NCBI RefSeq assembly: GCF_001557535.2
Contig: NZ_CP014306.1
Span: 496,001-560,000, forward strand
DNA from: Burkholderia sp. PAMC 26561
Lineage (GTDB): Bacteria; Pseudomonadota; Gammaproteobacteria; Burkholderiales; Burkholderiaceae
Reading direction: 5' to 3'
Length of the DNA stretch: 64,000 bases
Below the pieces are notes generated by a model, which was not told the origin of the DNA, searched no databases, and saw only the letters and a list, made by a program, of their open reading frames with translations. Positions 35,321 through 45,890 of this stretch are shown piece after piece (the first letter of the stretch is position 1; every line of letters starts with the position of its first letter). The position numbers and the translations under genes were made by a program.

Positions 35321-36421
35321 TCAGTGCGGGGACTTCCTCACTACGATTCCTGCAGAAGTCGTGACATAGTTATCGAAGCGCATTTTCAAGTGCGGCGAGC
35401 TAGCATAGGGAGGAAGATCAACGTGAAAGTCCAGCACGTGGGAGTCCGGCGCAATGATGAAAGGCTTGACGTCGTGCCCCAAAGCTCGAAGACGCGAAAC
35501 TACGTCGATCAAATCCCGATGCCTATAAAGCACAGTATGACCGCTTTCGATCGTGTCGTCGGTTGATGAAAGATTTAGTTCGGTGGTGTGGACTGCGACA
35601 CCGCCGCCCGCCAACGTCTTTTCGACGCTGTTGAGTATGAATTGAATCCCTGCCTCAAGCGATCCAAGATGTTCCAGACAACAGCATGACCAAGTAAAAT
35701 CGAATCCGGCAATGTCATCGTCGATCGCGTTCATGTCGCAAAACCGATGTGAGACACGCGCGTCAAAATCCGCTTCTGGCACGATGCTTGGATATTTAAG
35801 CTCCGCAAGATTGTCGCTATGCTGACCGGTCTTAGTCCACCCGCTGGAGACGCCAATATAGGGCGGCGCGTCCGTCGCCAACACGCTCGCACCACGGCTT
35901 GCGAACGCCGCGGGCAACCGCTCCTTGCCAACGCCGAAGCCTACCCCTCGTTTTCCTTCCTGCAACATCCCCGCCTGCTCTAAATGATGAAGGACAAAAA
36001 TCCATTCCCAGAGCTTCCGGTGAAACATGAGGGGGTGATCAAGCACTGCACAAAGATCCGAATATCTTGGATGAAGGAAGTCTGCAGCACTGCAACTGGA
36101 AAAAGGCATAAACGGCTTATCGCGCGACCAATGCGACGTAGTGGGAAGGAAGATGTGGTCTCTGATCGCCTTAGCGACCCGTTCATCAAAAGTATTTTCT
36201 AACGCCTCAATCCTGGCTCGGAGCGCCGTTACTTCATACTCGGCTCCGTCGGATGACAATGCCTCCTTTATTCCAACCAAGGCCTGCTCGGAACCACGCA
36301 TCGCGTCGTGCAACGCTTCTCGTTGTAGCCCAGGCAATTTGATGATTGCCTGATTAATTGTCAGAATTGCAGAATAAGCGGATGCAAACTGTCTAAACGG
36401 CGTGTAGTTCTTGATCGACAT
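35321..36421 (-). CDS. SAM-dependent methyltransferase-like protein of O-antigen locus
   Basis: 366 aa. A helical N-terminal region (about 1-85, with ALRARIEALENTFDERVAKA) precedes a class I methyltransferase-like domain: GVGFGVGKERLPAAFASRGA (about 160-179) corresponds to motif I, FDFTWSCCCLEHLGSLEAG (about 244-262) to motif IV, and GGGVAVHTTELNL to the following strand. Proteins of this type methylate sugars or cap O-chains. The start at 36421 follows GGGAGAGCC; the upstream extension is unsupported. It is the last gene of the minus-strand ABC block, 77 bp after another methyltransferase. The substrate is unknown. Confidence 0.75.
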   Translation of the reverse strand: MSIKNYTPFRQFASAYSAILTINQAIIKLPGLQREALHDAMRGSEQALVGIKEALSSDGAEYEVTALRARIEALENTFDERVAKAIRDHIFLPTTSHWSRDKPFMPFSSCSAADFLHPRYSDLCAVLDHPLMFHRKLWEWIFVLHHLEQAGMLQEGKRGVGFGVGKERLPAAFASRGASVLATDAPPYIGVSSGWTKTGQHSDNLAELKYPSIVPEADFDARVSHRFCDMNAIDDDIAGFDFTWSCCCLEHLGSLEAGIQFILNSVEKTLAGGGVAVHTTELNLSSTDDTIESGHTVLYRHRDLIDVVSRLRALGHDVKPFIIAPDSHVLDFHVDLPPYASSPHLKMRFDNYVTTSAGIVVRKSPH

Positions 36422-36497
36422 GGCTCTCCCGCGTATCACTTTGACTGCAGTGGGAATACCCAAAAATTGACATCTGTGGAACTCCTGTCAAGAGTGG

Positions 36498-37493
36498 TTA
36501 TTCAAGTTCCGCTGGTTCGTACGATCGATACAGCCATGCCGGCTTCTTACCTTTATCCTCACTGGTCTTTCGGGCGCGAACAAATAGATATTGCCCAAGG
36601 TCGTGTTTTCTATATTCGATAAGATGCCCAAATTTATCAGGATCAAGATAAAGAGCGGTCATATTATCGTGAACGTCGGCGCTGAACATTTCATCGATAG
36701 TAAAGCCTAGATACGTCAATAAAAGGTATAGCTCGTGTTTGTTGTACTCCCGATTATGTCTTCCATACGGCCCGAATCCGCTATACGGGTCATACATATT
36801 TGTTCCGACAACCATGCGCGCGACGTTTTCAATCCGATTTACGTTTGGCGTTGTTAGAACGAGCGTTCCATCATTCTTCAGGACACGCTTAATTTCCCTT
36901 AATACTCGACAAGGATCATTCAGCAGATGTTCGATAATTTCACAAAAAAGGACGATGTCGAGCGATTCGGTTTCAAACGGAAAGACGTCTTCTTCAATGT
37001 TAAAATGAGAATACGCAAGATCGACCTGTGTTTTATTCTTCGCGTTCCGGAACTCACTTAAATAAACCGTTTGTGACGCCTCGCCCTTTGGTATTTGATC
37101 TCCAAAATAATTGCCGAGTCGCCAATCAACTGACGTGAAATTCCTCAACAGCATTGTGGTGAAGTAAGGGTTCCCACCTAACTCCAAACCGGTAAGCGGC
37201 CCCTTCACATCTTGAGTCGTGCGCTGCACGAGACCAAATGTCTGCACAAACCGCTCGAAGTCTTGAATGCAATAACTTGAGATCGATTCAGGTGCATCTG
37301 ATACTCGCACTGACTTGAGCCAATCGAATAATTCCTGCCTCGAAACCCCCTCGGGCAAGGGCAGCGGCGGACGAAGAGGAAATGATTCCAATGTGTACTT
37401 CGGCCTGCCGACATCGGCGTCGCTTGTTTCAGGTGCAACTTCCTTCTGGTTCTCGACAATCTCAACAGCAGCAGTTCGTTTCCGCAGGAACAT
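36498..37493 (-). CDS. Class I SAM-dependent methyltransferase
   Basis: 331 aa. A leader of about 100 residues precedes a Methyltransf_11/23-type domain: GLELGGNPYFTTMLLRNF (about 102-119) stands for motif I, ESLDIVLFCEIIEHLLNDPC (about 178-197) for the acidic strand and the EHL box, and VLKNDGTLVLTTPNVNRIEN for the conserved beta-5 region. Soluble. The ATG at 37493 is preceded by AGAGGAATTACG. It lies 169 bp after the tandem glycosyltransferase gene and has visibly lower GC, suggesting a separate acquisition. A role in O-methylating a sugar residue or the chain end is likely but unproven. Confidence 0.82.
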   Translation of the reverse strand: MFLRKRTAAVEIVENQKEVAPETSDADVGRPKYTLESFPLRPPLPLPEGVSRQELFDWLKSVRVSDAPESISSYCIQDFERFVQTFGLVQRTTQDVKGPLTGLELGGNPYFTTMLLRNFTSVDWRLGNYFGDQIPKGEASQTVYLSEFRNAKNKTQVDLAYSHFNIEEDVFPFETESLDIVLFCEIIEHLLNDPCRVLREIKRVLKNDGTLVLTTPNVNRIENVARMVVGTNMYDPYSGFGPYGRHNREYNKHELYLLLTYLGFTIDEMFSADVHDNMTALYLDPDKFGHLIEYRKHDLGQYLFVRARKTSEDKGKKPAWLYRSYEPAELE

Positions 37494-37662
37494 CGTAATT
37501 CCTCTGATCGGTTGTATGACTGGCAGCTACACGGGTTTGCAATCGACACTTCAGAACGAAAGTTGCAGGTTAAACGTTTCTCCGGTTATGTAAAGAAGTT
37601 GCTATAAATTCGACATCATCGGGCGAACGATGCTGCCGCGCCAATATGCGCCGCCCGCCGCA

Positions 37663-40293
37663 TCAGGGCTTGGCCGCGGCAGGCAGGGAATTGATCCATC
37701 GTCCATACCATTCAGCCTCGAACATCACCCGTTCAAGCTGTTCAGTACTCTCCTGCCAAGTCATCCACGGCATCCCGGTTGACGCAGGTTCGCGACCTTC
37801 CTTCTGCAGCACCACCCACGCTTTGATGGCGCTAGCCAAATCATTCGCATGGGTGCCCGTGAAGAAAAACACGTGATCGCCTGCAACCTCACGGAACACT
37901 GGAATATCCCGTGCGATGATTGGCAGCCCTTTTTGCGCCGCCTCAATCAACGGTAAGCCAAACCCTTCACCCAATGACGCCGCGAGCAGACAAGACGAAA
38001 CTTCGTAGATTTTTTCTAGATACTCGTCGCTAATGCCCTGAAGCCAAAAGAATCGCTCATTCTGGTCGACATGCGCCTCAAGTCGCTTGACTAAGTCATC
38101 CACGCCCCATCCGGCTTTACCCACGATAACCAGGTTCACGTCGACATTCTCTGTCCACAATTGTTCAAACGCGGCGAACGCCTGCAGATGACCCTTTCTT
38201 GGTTCGACCGTGCCAACCATGACAAATGTTGGCCTCGAGCGCAGCGCCGTCAGTACCTCCGCAGAATTGTCAGGCAACCCTATTGAAGGTTGACTATTTT
38301 CGATGTCCGCACCAAGGTGAAAATAGCCGAGCTTGAGATCACGCAGACGTTCTGACCCGTTGGCGTCGAGCCAGGCACGCAGATCATCAGCTACTGCCCG
38401 CGAGATACAAATGAGCCCATCCGCGACAGTGGACAACGTGGTAAGCCAAGGTGGAAATACAGCGGCGATGAACCCTGGGAACCACTCCGGCTGAGCCACC
38501 GGCAGAAGGTCGTACACGATGAAATAGACCTTTATCCCGCGACGTCTCTGAGCCGCAAACCAGCCTTCCGCGGCCGGAACACAGTCGGCGACGAGATCGA
38601 GACCCAAAAACACGTCACCTTGAGCGCTGTCGACCCAGTCGTCCTCATCGCTCACACCGCGAGGACCGAGGTTGAACTCGTGCATGAACTTGTTCGCATA
38701 GCGGTAAACCATCACGCTGCGATCAAGCCGCACCAGTCGCACTTCCCAACCCGACGGCGGGAGCTCGAGCAGTTTGCGGGCGATTGCACGGGTCACACGC
38801 TGGATGCCCGACTTTGCATCTATTTCGCAAAGCACAGACACGTCGACCAGCAACTGAGGCATGCGTCCAGTCCGCTGGTTGGACGCGATCACATCCGCAC
38901 TAGCAATCAAATCAGCGTCCGACACAGGATGATTCAGTGTTGTCAGCGCTTTAACCAGCCTACGGTAGCGCGATTCAGCAGATGAAAGTGCGTTAAATTG
39001 GGAATCCACTATTGCATCGGGCGCCGTGGGCAACGCCAAGGCAGCATCAATGCCGTTTGGTCTATCACGACGACCGTGAGCGGCCATCGCCTTCTCGAAC
39101 GCATCCAAAGCGCGCCGTCCGGTCGCATCCCAAGAGAACTTCGGCACCTGTACAGCAGCATTTGCCAGCAACGATTGCCGATACTCGTTATCACTCAAGC
39201 CGCGCTGCATCATATCGGCCATCTGCTTCAGATCGAGCGGATTAAACATCGCGTCGGCGCGGCCGATCACTTCCGGAATGCTCGTAGCTGCAGAGCCGAT
39301 GACAGCGGCGCCGCACGCCATCGCCTCAAGTGCGGGCAAGCCGAAACCCTCGTGGAGCGACGGAAACACGAACAGCTCGCACGATTGGTACAGCGCAACA
39401 AGATCGGCGTCATTCACGTATCCCGACAACACCAGATCGTCTTGGGCAAGCCCGTTTTCGGCTGCGAGATCAAATAGCTTTGTCCGGTTGATTTCCGTCG
39501 CCTGACAAACCATGAAAAGTTGATGCTGTTTGCGCAACTTCGATGGCAATTTTGCGTAAGCGACAATCAAACCCTCAAGATTCTTTCTCGGCTCGACAAT
39601 CCCGGTTGTCATCACAAACGGGCGCGTGATTCCGTATCGCCCGTGAAGCGCGCGACGCTCGACGTCAGTCAACGCATGAATGACAAAGTTTTCCGATACC
39701 GCGGAAGAAATGTTAGCGATGCGTTCCTGTGCAATGCCAAGTTCGCGTACAGCCTCTTCACCGCAATATCCGGAGATGGCAAGCAATACATCCGCGCGTT
39801 TTAACGCTTCGATCTTGCTGTAATAATGCTTTTTGAAGCCAACATCAGTAAGGTATTTTTCCGGATTGAGGAACGGTATGAGGTCGTAGAGTGTAACGGC
39901 GACCAACGTATCCTGATCAAAGGCCTTGACCGACGAAATTGATTCGTCCACATATCCTTCAAACAAGCTGCTGATATGCACAAGGTCCGGCTCAAGTTCT
40001 GCAATGGCATGCTCGCGGATAAATACGGCTGCCACGTTCCGCCAGTCGCTGTCGCCCTGATAAACAGAAAAACGCGGAAGGGAATAAACGACAATACGAT
40101 CGTCGGGCAACAGCCCTTCAAACGAAGCACGAATACCTTCCACTGTCCCAGGAAAGAGATCGTTCAAGGCAATCCAGACCTCGTGATTCCCCGCGTTCCT
40201 GACTATCGCCTTGGCCAGCGCGAGGCTGTATCGGCCGATACCGCGCAGACGGCTAACCGATTGGCATCCCTGAAGATCTAAAACAATACGCAT
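37663..40293 (-). CDS. Fused tandem GT4 glycosyltransferase
   Basis: 876-aa protein with two complete GT-B glycosyltransferases. Domain 1 (about 1-405) starts MRIVLDLQGCQSVSRLRGIG and has TTGIVEPRKNLEGLIVAYAK and HEGFGLPALEAMACG (E315). Domain 2 (about 478-876) starts PQLLVDVSVLCEIDAKSGIQ and has MVGTVEPRKGHLQAFAAFEQ and GEGFGLPLIEAAQKG (E776). The two E-x7-E motifs imply two active sites, as in polymerising enzymes of ABC-dependent O-antigens (WbdA-type). The start at 40293 is where the conserved domain begins; earlier codons look noncoding. It lies 17 bp after the methyltransferase-coiled-coil gene and follows wzt, so it is probably the main chain-building enzyme. Confidence 0.9.
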   Translation of the reverse strand: MRIVLDLQGCQSVSRLRGIGRYSLALAKAIVRNAGNHEVWIALNDLFPGTVEGIRASFEGLLPDDRIVVYSLPRFSVYQGDSDWRNVAAVFIREHAIAELEPDLVHISSLFEGYVDESISSVKAFDQDTLVAVTLYDLIPFLNPEKYLTDVGFKKHYYSKIEALKRADVLLAISGYCGEEAVRELGIAQERIANISSAVSENFVIHALTDVERRALHGRYGITRPFVMTTGIVEPRKNLEGLIVAYAKLPSKLRKQHQLFMVCQATEINRTKLFDLAAENGLAQDDLVLSGYVNDADLVALYQSCELFVFPSLHEGFGLPALEAMACGAAVIGSAATSIPEVIGRADAMFNPLDLKQMADMMQRGLSDNEYRQSLLANAAVQVPKFSWDATGRRALDAFEKAMAAHGRRDRPNGIDAALALPTAPDAIVDSQFNALSSAESRYRRLVKALTTLNHPVSDADLIASADVIASNQRTGRMPQLLVDVSVLCEIDAKSGIQRVTRAIARKLLELPPSGWEVRLVRLDRSVMVYRYANKFMHEFNLGPRGVSDEDDWVDSAQGDVFLGLDLVADCVPAAEGWFAAQRRRGIKVYFIVYDLLPVAQPEWFPGFIAAVFPPWLTTLSTVADGLICISRAVADDLRAWLDANGSERLRDLKLGYFHLGADIENSQPSIGLPDNSAEVLTALRSRPTFVMVGTVEPRKGHLQAFAAFEQLWTENVDVNLVIVGKAGWGVDDLVKRLEAHVDQNERFFWLQGISDEYLEKIYEVSSCLLAASLGEGFGLPLIEAAQKGLPIIARDIPVFREVAGDHVFFFTGTHANDLASAIKAWVVLQKEGREPASTGMPWMTWQESTEQLERVMFEAEWYGRWINSLPAAAKP

Positions 40294-40310
40294 TGCAGTA
40301 CCAGGATATT

Positions 40311-41804
40311 TTATTTTGTGTTGGCGCTTTTGGCTTCCACCAAATCCGCGTAGATCGCGCGTCCGCGCGTCGTTAGCCCTTCCGTTGATTCGACTGGCGC
40401 AAGTGGTGCGCCAGCAACGACATTTTGGGCTGTCGCAAATCCGACGTACCGGGCAACAAAGGCGCGCGCGCGTGGAAACCTTGCGAGCAAATTGGCGACA
40501 CGCTGCTTCAGCACAGGACGGCATTGTACGTAGGCTACCGCATGGAGCATTACTAGCTTCACAGTACCATTCACCGCGCGAGGGGAACCGCGGAACTTGC
40601 GCATCACGGTTCCGACGGCCCTTACCGGCGCCGACAACCGCCAGCTACTGCTGCTTAGCAGCGCAATCACGTGCTGCTGCGATCGATGCGCAAGATCTTC
40701 CGCCGCAGCCGCCCGCGCGTAGGTAGCATGAAGCTGAGCCTCAAGTTCCTGGGCCCGCTGCAACTGCGCGGAATTGTTCGCTCTTATCTCAGCAGCATCT
40801 GCGCGCTCCCGCGCGTCCGCCAAACGCGCTTGCAGGAACTGCAGACGTCCTAGTGCCTCGCTCAACTGCCCCTGTGCCTCGCTTAACTGCCCTTGCGCCT
40901 CACCCAGCCGCAACTGAGTGTCGTCCGTTCGGGCCACGGCGTCATGCAACTGCGCATGCGCGCTGGCAGCCTCGGCGCGCAAAGCCGCGCGTTCCGCCTC
41001 CGCCTCAACCACCCGCTCTAACAATGCGTTCACGTCTTCAGTCTCCTTCGCCGAAACAGGCAACGGCGAGTCGCTCACAAGTGAGTCGGCAACCTCGACC
41101 AGCTCATTGCCTGCCTTCTTGAACGCAATGATCGCGTAATCCGGCGCCTGCATGAAATTCTGATCAAGCGATGACACCACCTTGTTGATGACACTCGCGC
41201 CCGACAATTCCGTGGGCATCAACTCAAGATTATTCTGCAGAAAACCACGATTGACGGGCACGATAACAACGCGCTCAAAACCCGAAAACTCCGCCGCAAA
41301 ACTCAGCAGTATCGAAGGGATGGGTCGCTCATGAGTCGGGTCGAGATAAAAGTTGCACGCTCCAACCACCAGGTTTGCCGGATTCGGAGTCTCTAGCAGG
41401 ATCGCACCACCGTCGTCCACGACTCGATATGCTTCCCGCAGAAACAACAGCAGATTCTCAAAGCCAAGATGCTCGACCACGTGGAACGCGCTGATCAATC
41501 CGTAGGACTGGTCAGGTTGCTGAGCGAGGTACTGCATTGCATCGGCGCTGAATACGGCAAGGCCGGCCCGCTTTCCTTCCGCGACAAAGTCTTCATTGAG
41601 ATCAAGACCTTCCGCCGGAACGCCACGCTCGCCCAACAATTCAAGCCATTCAGCGCGGCCGCATCCTACGTCCAGCACCTTCTTTTGCACGCGGTTGGCC
41701 AGCGCTTCGACGAGCGGCAAATACACGCTCTGCCGAGACTTGATCAACTCACGACTACCTCGAAAACGATCCTCGAGGGCCCGATAAAAATCATCCGATA
41801 CCAT
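40311..41804 (-). CDS. Methyltransferase with long coiled coil, WbdD-like chain terminator
   Basis: 497 aa. The N-terminal class I methyltransferase (about 1-230) has VLDVGCGRAEWLELL at 43-57 and FHVVEHLGFENLLLFLREAY near 107. A predicted coiled coil runs from about 256 to 378, including the heptad-like repeat GEAQGQLSEAQGQLSEALG (301-319). The tail has the SSSSWRLSAPVRAVG motif (about 384-398), common at the ends of polysaccharide proteins, and a basic amphipathic end. In E. coli O9a, WbdD methylates the O-chain end and its coiled coil sets chain length. This protein has the same order but no kinase domain. It lies between wzt and the tandem GT4 enzyme, which fits a cap-and-ruler role. Confidence 0.8.
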   Translation of the reverse strand: MVSDDFYRALEDRFRGSRELIKSRQSVYLPLVEALANRVQKKVLDVGCGRAEWLELLGERGVPAEGLDLNEDFVAEGKRAGLAVFSADAMQYLAQQPDQSYGLISAFHVVEHLGFENLLLFLREAYRVVDDGGAILLETPNPANLVVGACNFYLDPTHERPIPSILLSFAAEFSGFERVVIVPVNRGFLQNNLELMPTELSGASVINKVVSSLDQNFMQAPDYAIIAFKKAGNELVEVADSLVSDSPLPVSAKETEDVNALLERVVEAEAERAALRAEAASAHAQLHDAVARTDDTQLRLGEAQGQLSEAQGQLSEALGRLQFLQARLADARERADAAEIRANNSAQLQRAQELEAQLHATYARAAAAEDLAHRSQQHVIALLSSSSWRLSAPVRAVGTVMRKFRGSPRAVNGTVKLVMLHAVAYVQCRPVLKQRVANLLARFPRARAFVARYVGFATAQNVVAGAPLAPVESTEGLTTRGRAIYADLVEAKSANTK

Positions 41805-41829
41805 ATGCAGCGCTGCGCCTCGTTATACG

Positions 41830-43053
41830 TTAGTGATTTTCGACGCTCAATTCAGGCTCGATCCACGCGCATCCCACGAACTTCTTCTTTGACATGTTCA
41901 GTACCTGGAATACCACGGCAAAATCGCGCCATTCGTAGTTCTTGACCACGTGCGAGTCACCAGCATGCAGCGCCAGCGCGATTGAATAGCTGCCTTCGCC
42001 AAGGTTCGCCGGGAACGTAAAGCGGTAGGAAAGCCGATCACCCGATTTGAGCGCCTTGCTCGAACGTTCCAGGTGATATGTGTTGGTACCAAATATAGGC
42101 TGTCCGACGCGGTCCTTGATCATATAACCCAGAACCAGCTCGGAAATATCCGACTTCACCGCGACGTCGACCTCAAGCGTCACCTCGCTGCCTACATCGA
42201 TGAGTTCGTTCGATCTGCCATCCGCATCAACCAGCCGAATACTGTCGATAACAGCCTCGCCCGAGCCCGACTTTGTCTGCGTCGTGCCGTCTTCGCTCTT
42301 TGTCTGAACGACGTTTGCTGCTTCCTTGTCGGCAAGCAGCGCGTTGTAGTAATCGAAAATGGCTTCCGGCGAACCTTCCAGTTCAAGCCGTCCCGCATTC
42401 AGCAAGATAGCCCGGTCACAGATTGCCTGAATCGCCGTCTTGTCATGCGACACGATCAGCAGCGTGGTTCCTTGCTCGCGGAAAGTGCGGATCCGGTCGA
42501 AACTTTTGTGCTGGAAGTAGGCGTCGCCGACTGAAAGCGCTTCGTCGATGATCAGGATATCCGGCCGATGAAAAGTCGCAACGCTGAAGGCAAGGCGCAT
42601 CTGCATGCCGCTTGAGTAGACACGCACGGGCTGATCGATGGCATCGCCAATTTCGGCGAACTCTTCGATCCTGCTCATGTTCTGCGCAATTTCATCGACG
42701 GAATAACCGAGCAGTTGCCCCGCCATGAAAGCGTTCTGGCGACCGGTGAAATCCGGATGAAAACCCATGCCCAGCTCAAGCATGGCAGCGACACGTCCGG
42801 TGATCGTGATGCGGCCGGTTGTTGGCTGCGTCGTGCCGGTGATCATCTTGAGCAGCGTACTTTTACCCGCGCCATTGATCCCGACGATACCCAGCGACTC
42901 GCCCTGCTTGATTACAAAATCAATGTCCTTCAGCACCCACTTCAGGTCGTGGCGGACAATCGGCACCGGCGACAGCCACTCCAGCAGTCGTCCGAAGCGC
43001 GAGGGATATTGCTTGTATGCCTTACCAACGTTTTGTACCGAGATACTGCCCAT
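41830..43053 (-). CDS. wzt: O-antigen ABC transporter ATP-binding protein
   Basis: 407-aa ATPase of a Wzm/Wzt exporter. Walker A is GINGAGKSTLL (about 64-74), the signature YSSGMQMRLAFSVA is followed by Walker B ILIIDEAL, and the switch His is in LLIVSHDK. After about residue 250 comes a C-terminal beta-sandwich of about 155 residues, the size of the Wzt domain that recognises the capped end of the O-chain (motifs VTLEVDVAVKSDISELVLGY and GEGSYSIALALHAGDSHVV). That agrees with the adjacent WbdD-like capping gene. The ATG at 43053 begins the conserved MGSISVQNVGKAY; earlier in-frame starts are poor. Partner permease: wzm at 44.6-45.4 kb. Confidence 0.94.
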   Translation of the reverse strand: MGSISVQNVGKAYKQYPSRFGRLLEWLSPVPIVRHDLKWVLKDIDFVIKQGESLGIVGINGAGKSTLLKMITGTTQPTTGRITITGRVAAMLELGMGFHPDFTGRQNAFMAGQLLGYSVDEIAQNMSRIEEFAEIGDAIDQPVRVYSSGMQMRLAFSVATFHRPDILIIDEALSVGDAYFQHKSFDRIRTFREQGTTLLIVSHDKTAIQAICDRAILLNAGRLELEGSPEAIFDYYNALLADKEAANVVQTKSEDGTTQTKSGSGEAVIDSIRLVDADGRSNELIDVGSEVTLEVDVAVKSDISELVLGYMIKDRVGQPIFGTNTYHLERSSKALKSGDRLSYRFTFPANLGEGSYSIALALHAGDSHVVKNYEWRDFAVVFQVLNMSKKKFVGCAWIEPELSVENH

Positions 43054-43245
43054 GTTCCGATCCACTTTTACGGTTTGAACCGTGAGGGTACACGACCGAC
43101 AGCCATAGACTATTGTGGCCGGTACCAGACGCGCAACGGACTCACGAAACCGAAACCCAACGCGCTTGCAAGAAACCGCCACGCGTGGCCGTTTGTATTG
43201 CGTTTCATTGCATTACGCGAATGTCTGCGCATTAAACAGCCAACA

Positions 43246-43273
43246 GCGCGCAAGGCTTTGCAGCCTTGCGCGC
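43246..43273 (-). other. Perfect 12-bp hairpin between gmd and wzt
   Basis: GCGCGCAAGGCT (43246-43257) and AGCCTTGCGCGC (43262-43273) around a 4-nt loop. It lies 48 bp after the gmd stop in the direction of transcription and is followed on the minus strand by a moderately T-rich stretch. It could be a weak terminator or attenuator lowering wzt expression relative to gmd, or an mRNA 3'-end stabiliser. Confidence 0.65.
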
Positions 43274-43321
43274 TTTCCGAAAACCGCTCAACGCCGGTAA
43301 CGCACCGGCCTGCGGTTTCGC

Positions 43322-44416
<1,095 letters not shown>

Positions 44417-44558
44417 CTACAAAATGGCCGCAATTATATCTGACGGACAAAACCCGCCATCCGCCAAAACACTGTCTCCAAACCTATTGCTGTAGCCCGA
44501 AGTTCAAGCTGAGGCGTCCCGGCCGGGCTCGACGCCCAAATTTGCCCAACCGGCAACA

Positions 44559-45353
44559 TCAAAGCTCGTCGACCATGTCGGCCGCGTGGCGGCGAAACAA
44601 ATAAAGGCCCAGTACGCATAACAGCAAGCCCAGGATCAGCACCGGCCAAACCAGCGTCCAGTCGGGCCACTGACCATTCACGAGAATCGCCTGATAGCCC
44701 AGGATCAGGTCAGCCATGGGATTGAACTTAATGTAAGGCTTGATGCTTTCCGGCAATACATGCCACGGATAAACGATGGGCGTGAACCAGAACCAGAATT
44801 GCAGGAGTATCGACATGAACTGGCCGACGTCGCGGAAAAAGACGTTCAAAACGCCTACCGTGATTCCGAGCCCGACACTAAAAACGATCTGTACCAGCAG
44901 TAATGGGACCAGACCGAGGAAAGTTACCCCGGGAAAGTTGCCGCTCACTACCAGGAAGATTGTAAACAGAGAAAATATGATCAAAAAATTCATCAACGCC
45001 GAAAGCGCGACGATGACCGGCAGCGCAATCCGTGGGAAGCTAAGCTTTTTCAGGACATTCGCGTTCTCGATGAATACGCTCTGCGCTCGAGACACGATTT
45101 CCGCAAAGAGGCCCCATGTCAACACCCCTGCACACAGGTAGATGCTGAAGCCGAACGTACTGTTCACACCCGGCATTCTTGACTTCATGACTTCCGCGAA
45201 GATCACGGTGTAGACCAGGATCATGGCCAAGGGTTGCAAAACCAGCCACAGCGCACCGAGCATGCTGGTGCGGTAGCGCATCTGGAATTCGCGTTTGACG
45301 CTGCTAAAAATAAACCCGCGGTACCGGATCAGGGCACCCAACAATGCGCTCAA
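44559..45353 (-). CDS. wzm: O-antigen ABC transporter permease
   Basis: 264-aa ABC-2 type inner-membrane permease with about six helices, exporting undecaprenyl-linked O-chains together with Wzt. Family features: an N-terminal amphipathic region (FSSVKREFQMRYRTSMLGAL), GVLTWGLFAEIVSRAQSVFI, and the C-terminal FTPIVYPWHVLPESIKPYIK followed by NPMADLILGYQAIL. The start is a TTG at 45353 with GAGGA seven nt upstream; the ATG five bases earlier is in another frame and runs into a stop. It is the first gene of the minus-strand ABC block, with gmd inserted between it and wzt. Confidence 0.93.
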   Translation of the reverse strand: MSALLGALIRYRGFIFSSVKREFQMRYRTSMLGALWLVLQPLAMILVYTVIFAEVMKSRMPGVNSTFGFSIYLCAGVLTWGLFAEIVSRAQSVFIENANVLKKLSFPRIALPVIVALSALMNFLIIFSLFTIFLVVSGNFPGVTFLGLVPLLLVQIVFSVGLGITVGVLNVFFRDVGQFMSILLQFWFWFTPIVYPWHVLPESIKPYIKFNPMADLILGYQAILVNGQWPDWTLVWPVLILGLLLCVLGLYLFRRHAADMVDEL

Positions 45354-45890
45354 ATCATGTCCTCAGCGTTGAATATTTGACAGCCCGCGTTGCGGGCCTG
45401 TCATTGTGGGAAATTTCGTAGATTGCCCCAAACCCGCCATTGTCAGCGATGTTTCCGGCAAAAGGCAATTGCTGCCTCGGTTCCGTGACAAATAGCGCGA
45501 AATCAGCCGTCTGCCGCCGGTTAGCACCCCCGCCACTTGACTTCGAGGCCAACAGCATTAGACGGCGCATGATTATAAATGCGAGCAACCACTAACAAAA
45601 GCGCCCTGACAACCTGATACAAAGCCGAAAAGTAATAATTCCTGATTAATTTTTTTGCAGTAACTTATGCAACTTTCCTGGTCGCCAGTTTGCGCGCCCG
45701 TCAGTCAGCGACGGCCTCGGCTATCATGCAAGGTCGGGCTCACAAGCAATTGACGAAGTCCACGCAAACTTTAGCAGCGACGCAATTGTCCCAAGTTACC
45801 GTTGTTGGCCGAAAAAACCTCCGCTGCTAAGGTTCGTCCATCCGCACCATCCACGCTTGGCAACAGATTCATTCCTCTCACCTTTCCTCC
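45354..45890. promoter_or_regulatory. Divergent region between wzm and apaH
   Basis: 537 bp without a supported gene. AT-rich at 45590-45665. It must carry the promoters of the O-antigen export block (minus) and apaH (plus), but no convincing -35/-10 pair could be fixed. Confidence 0.45.
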
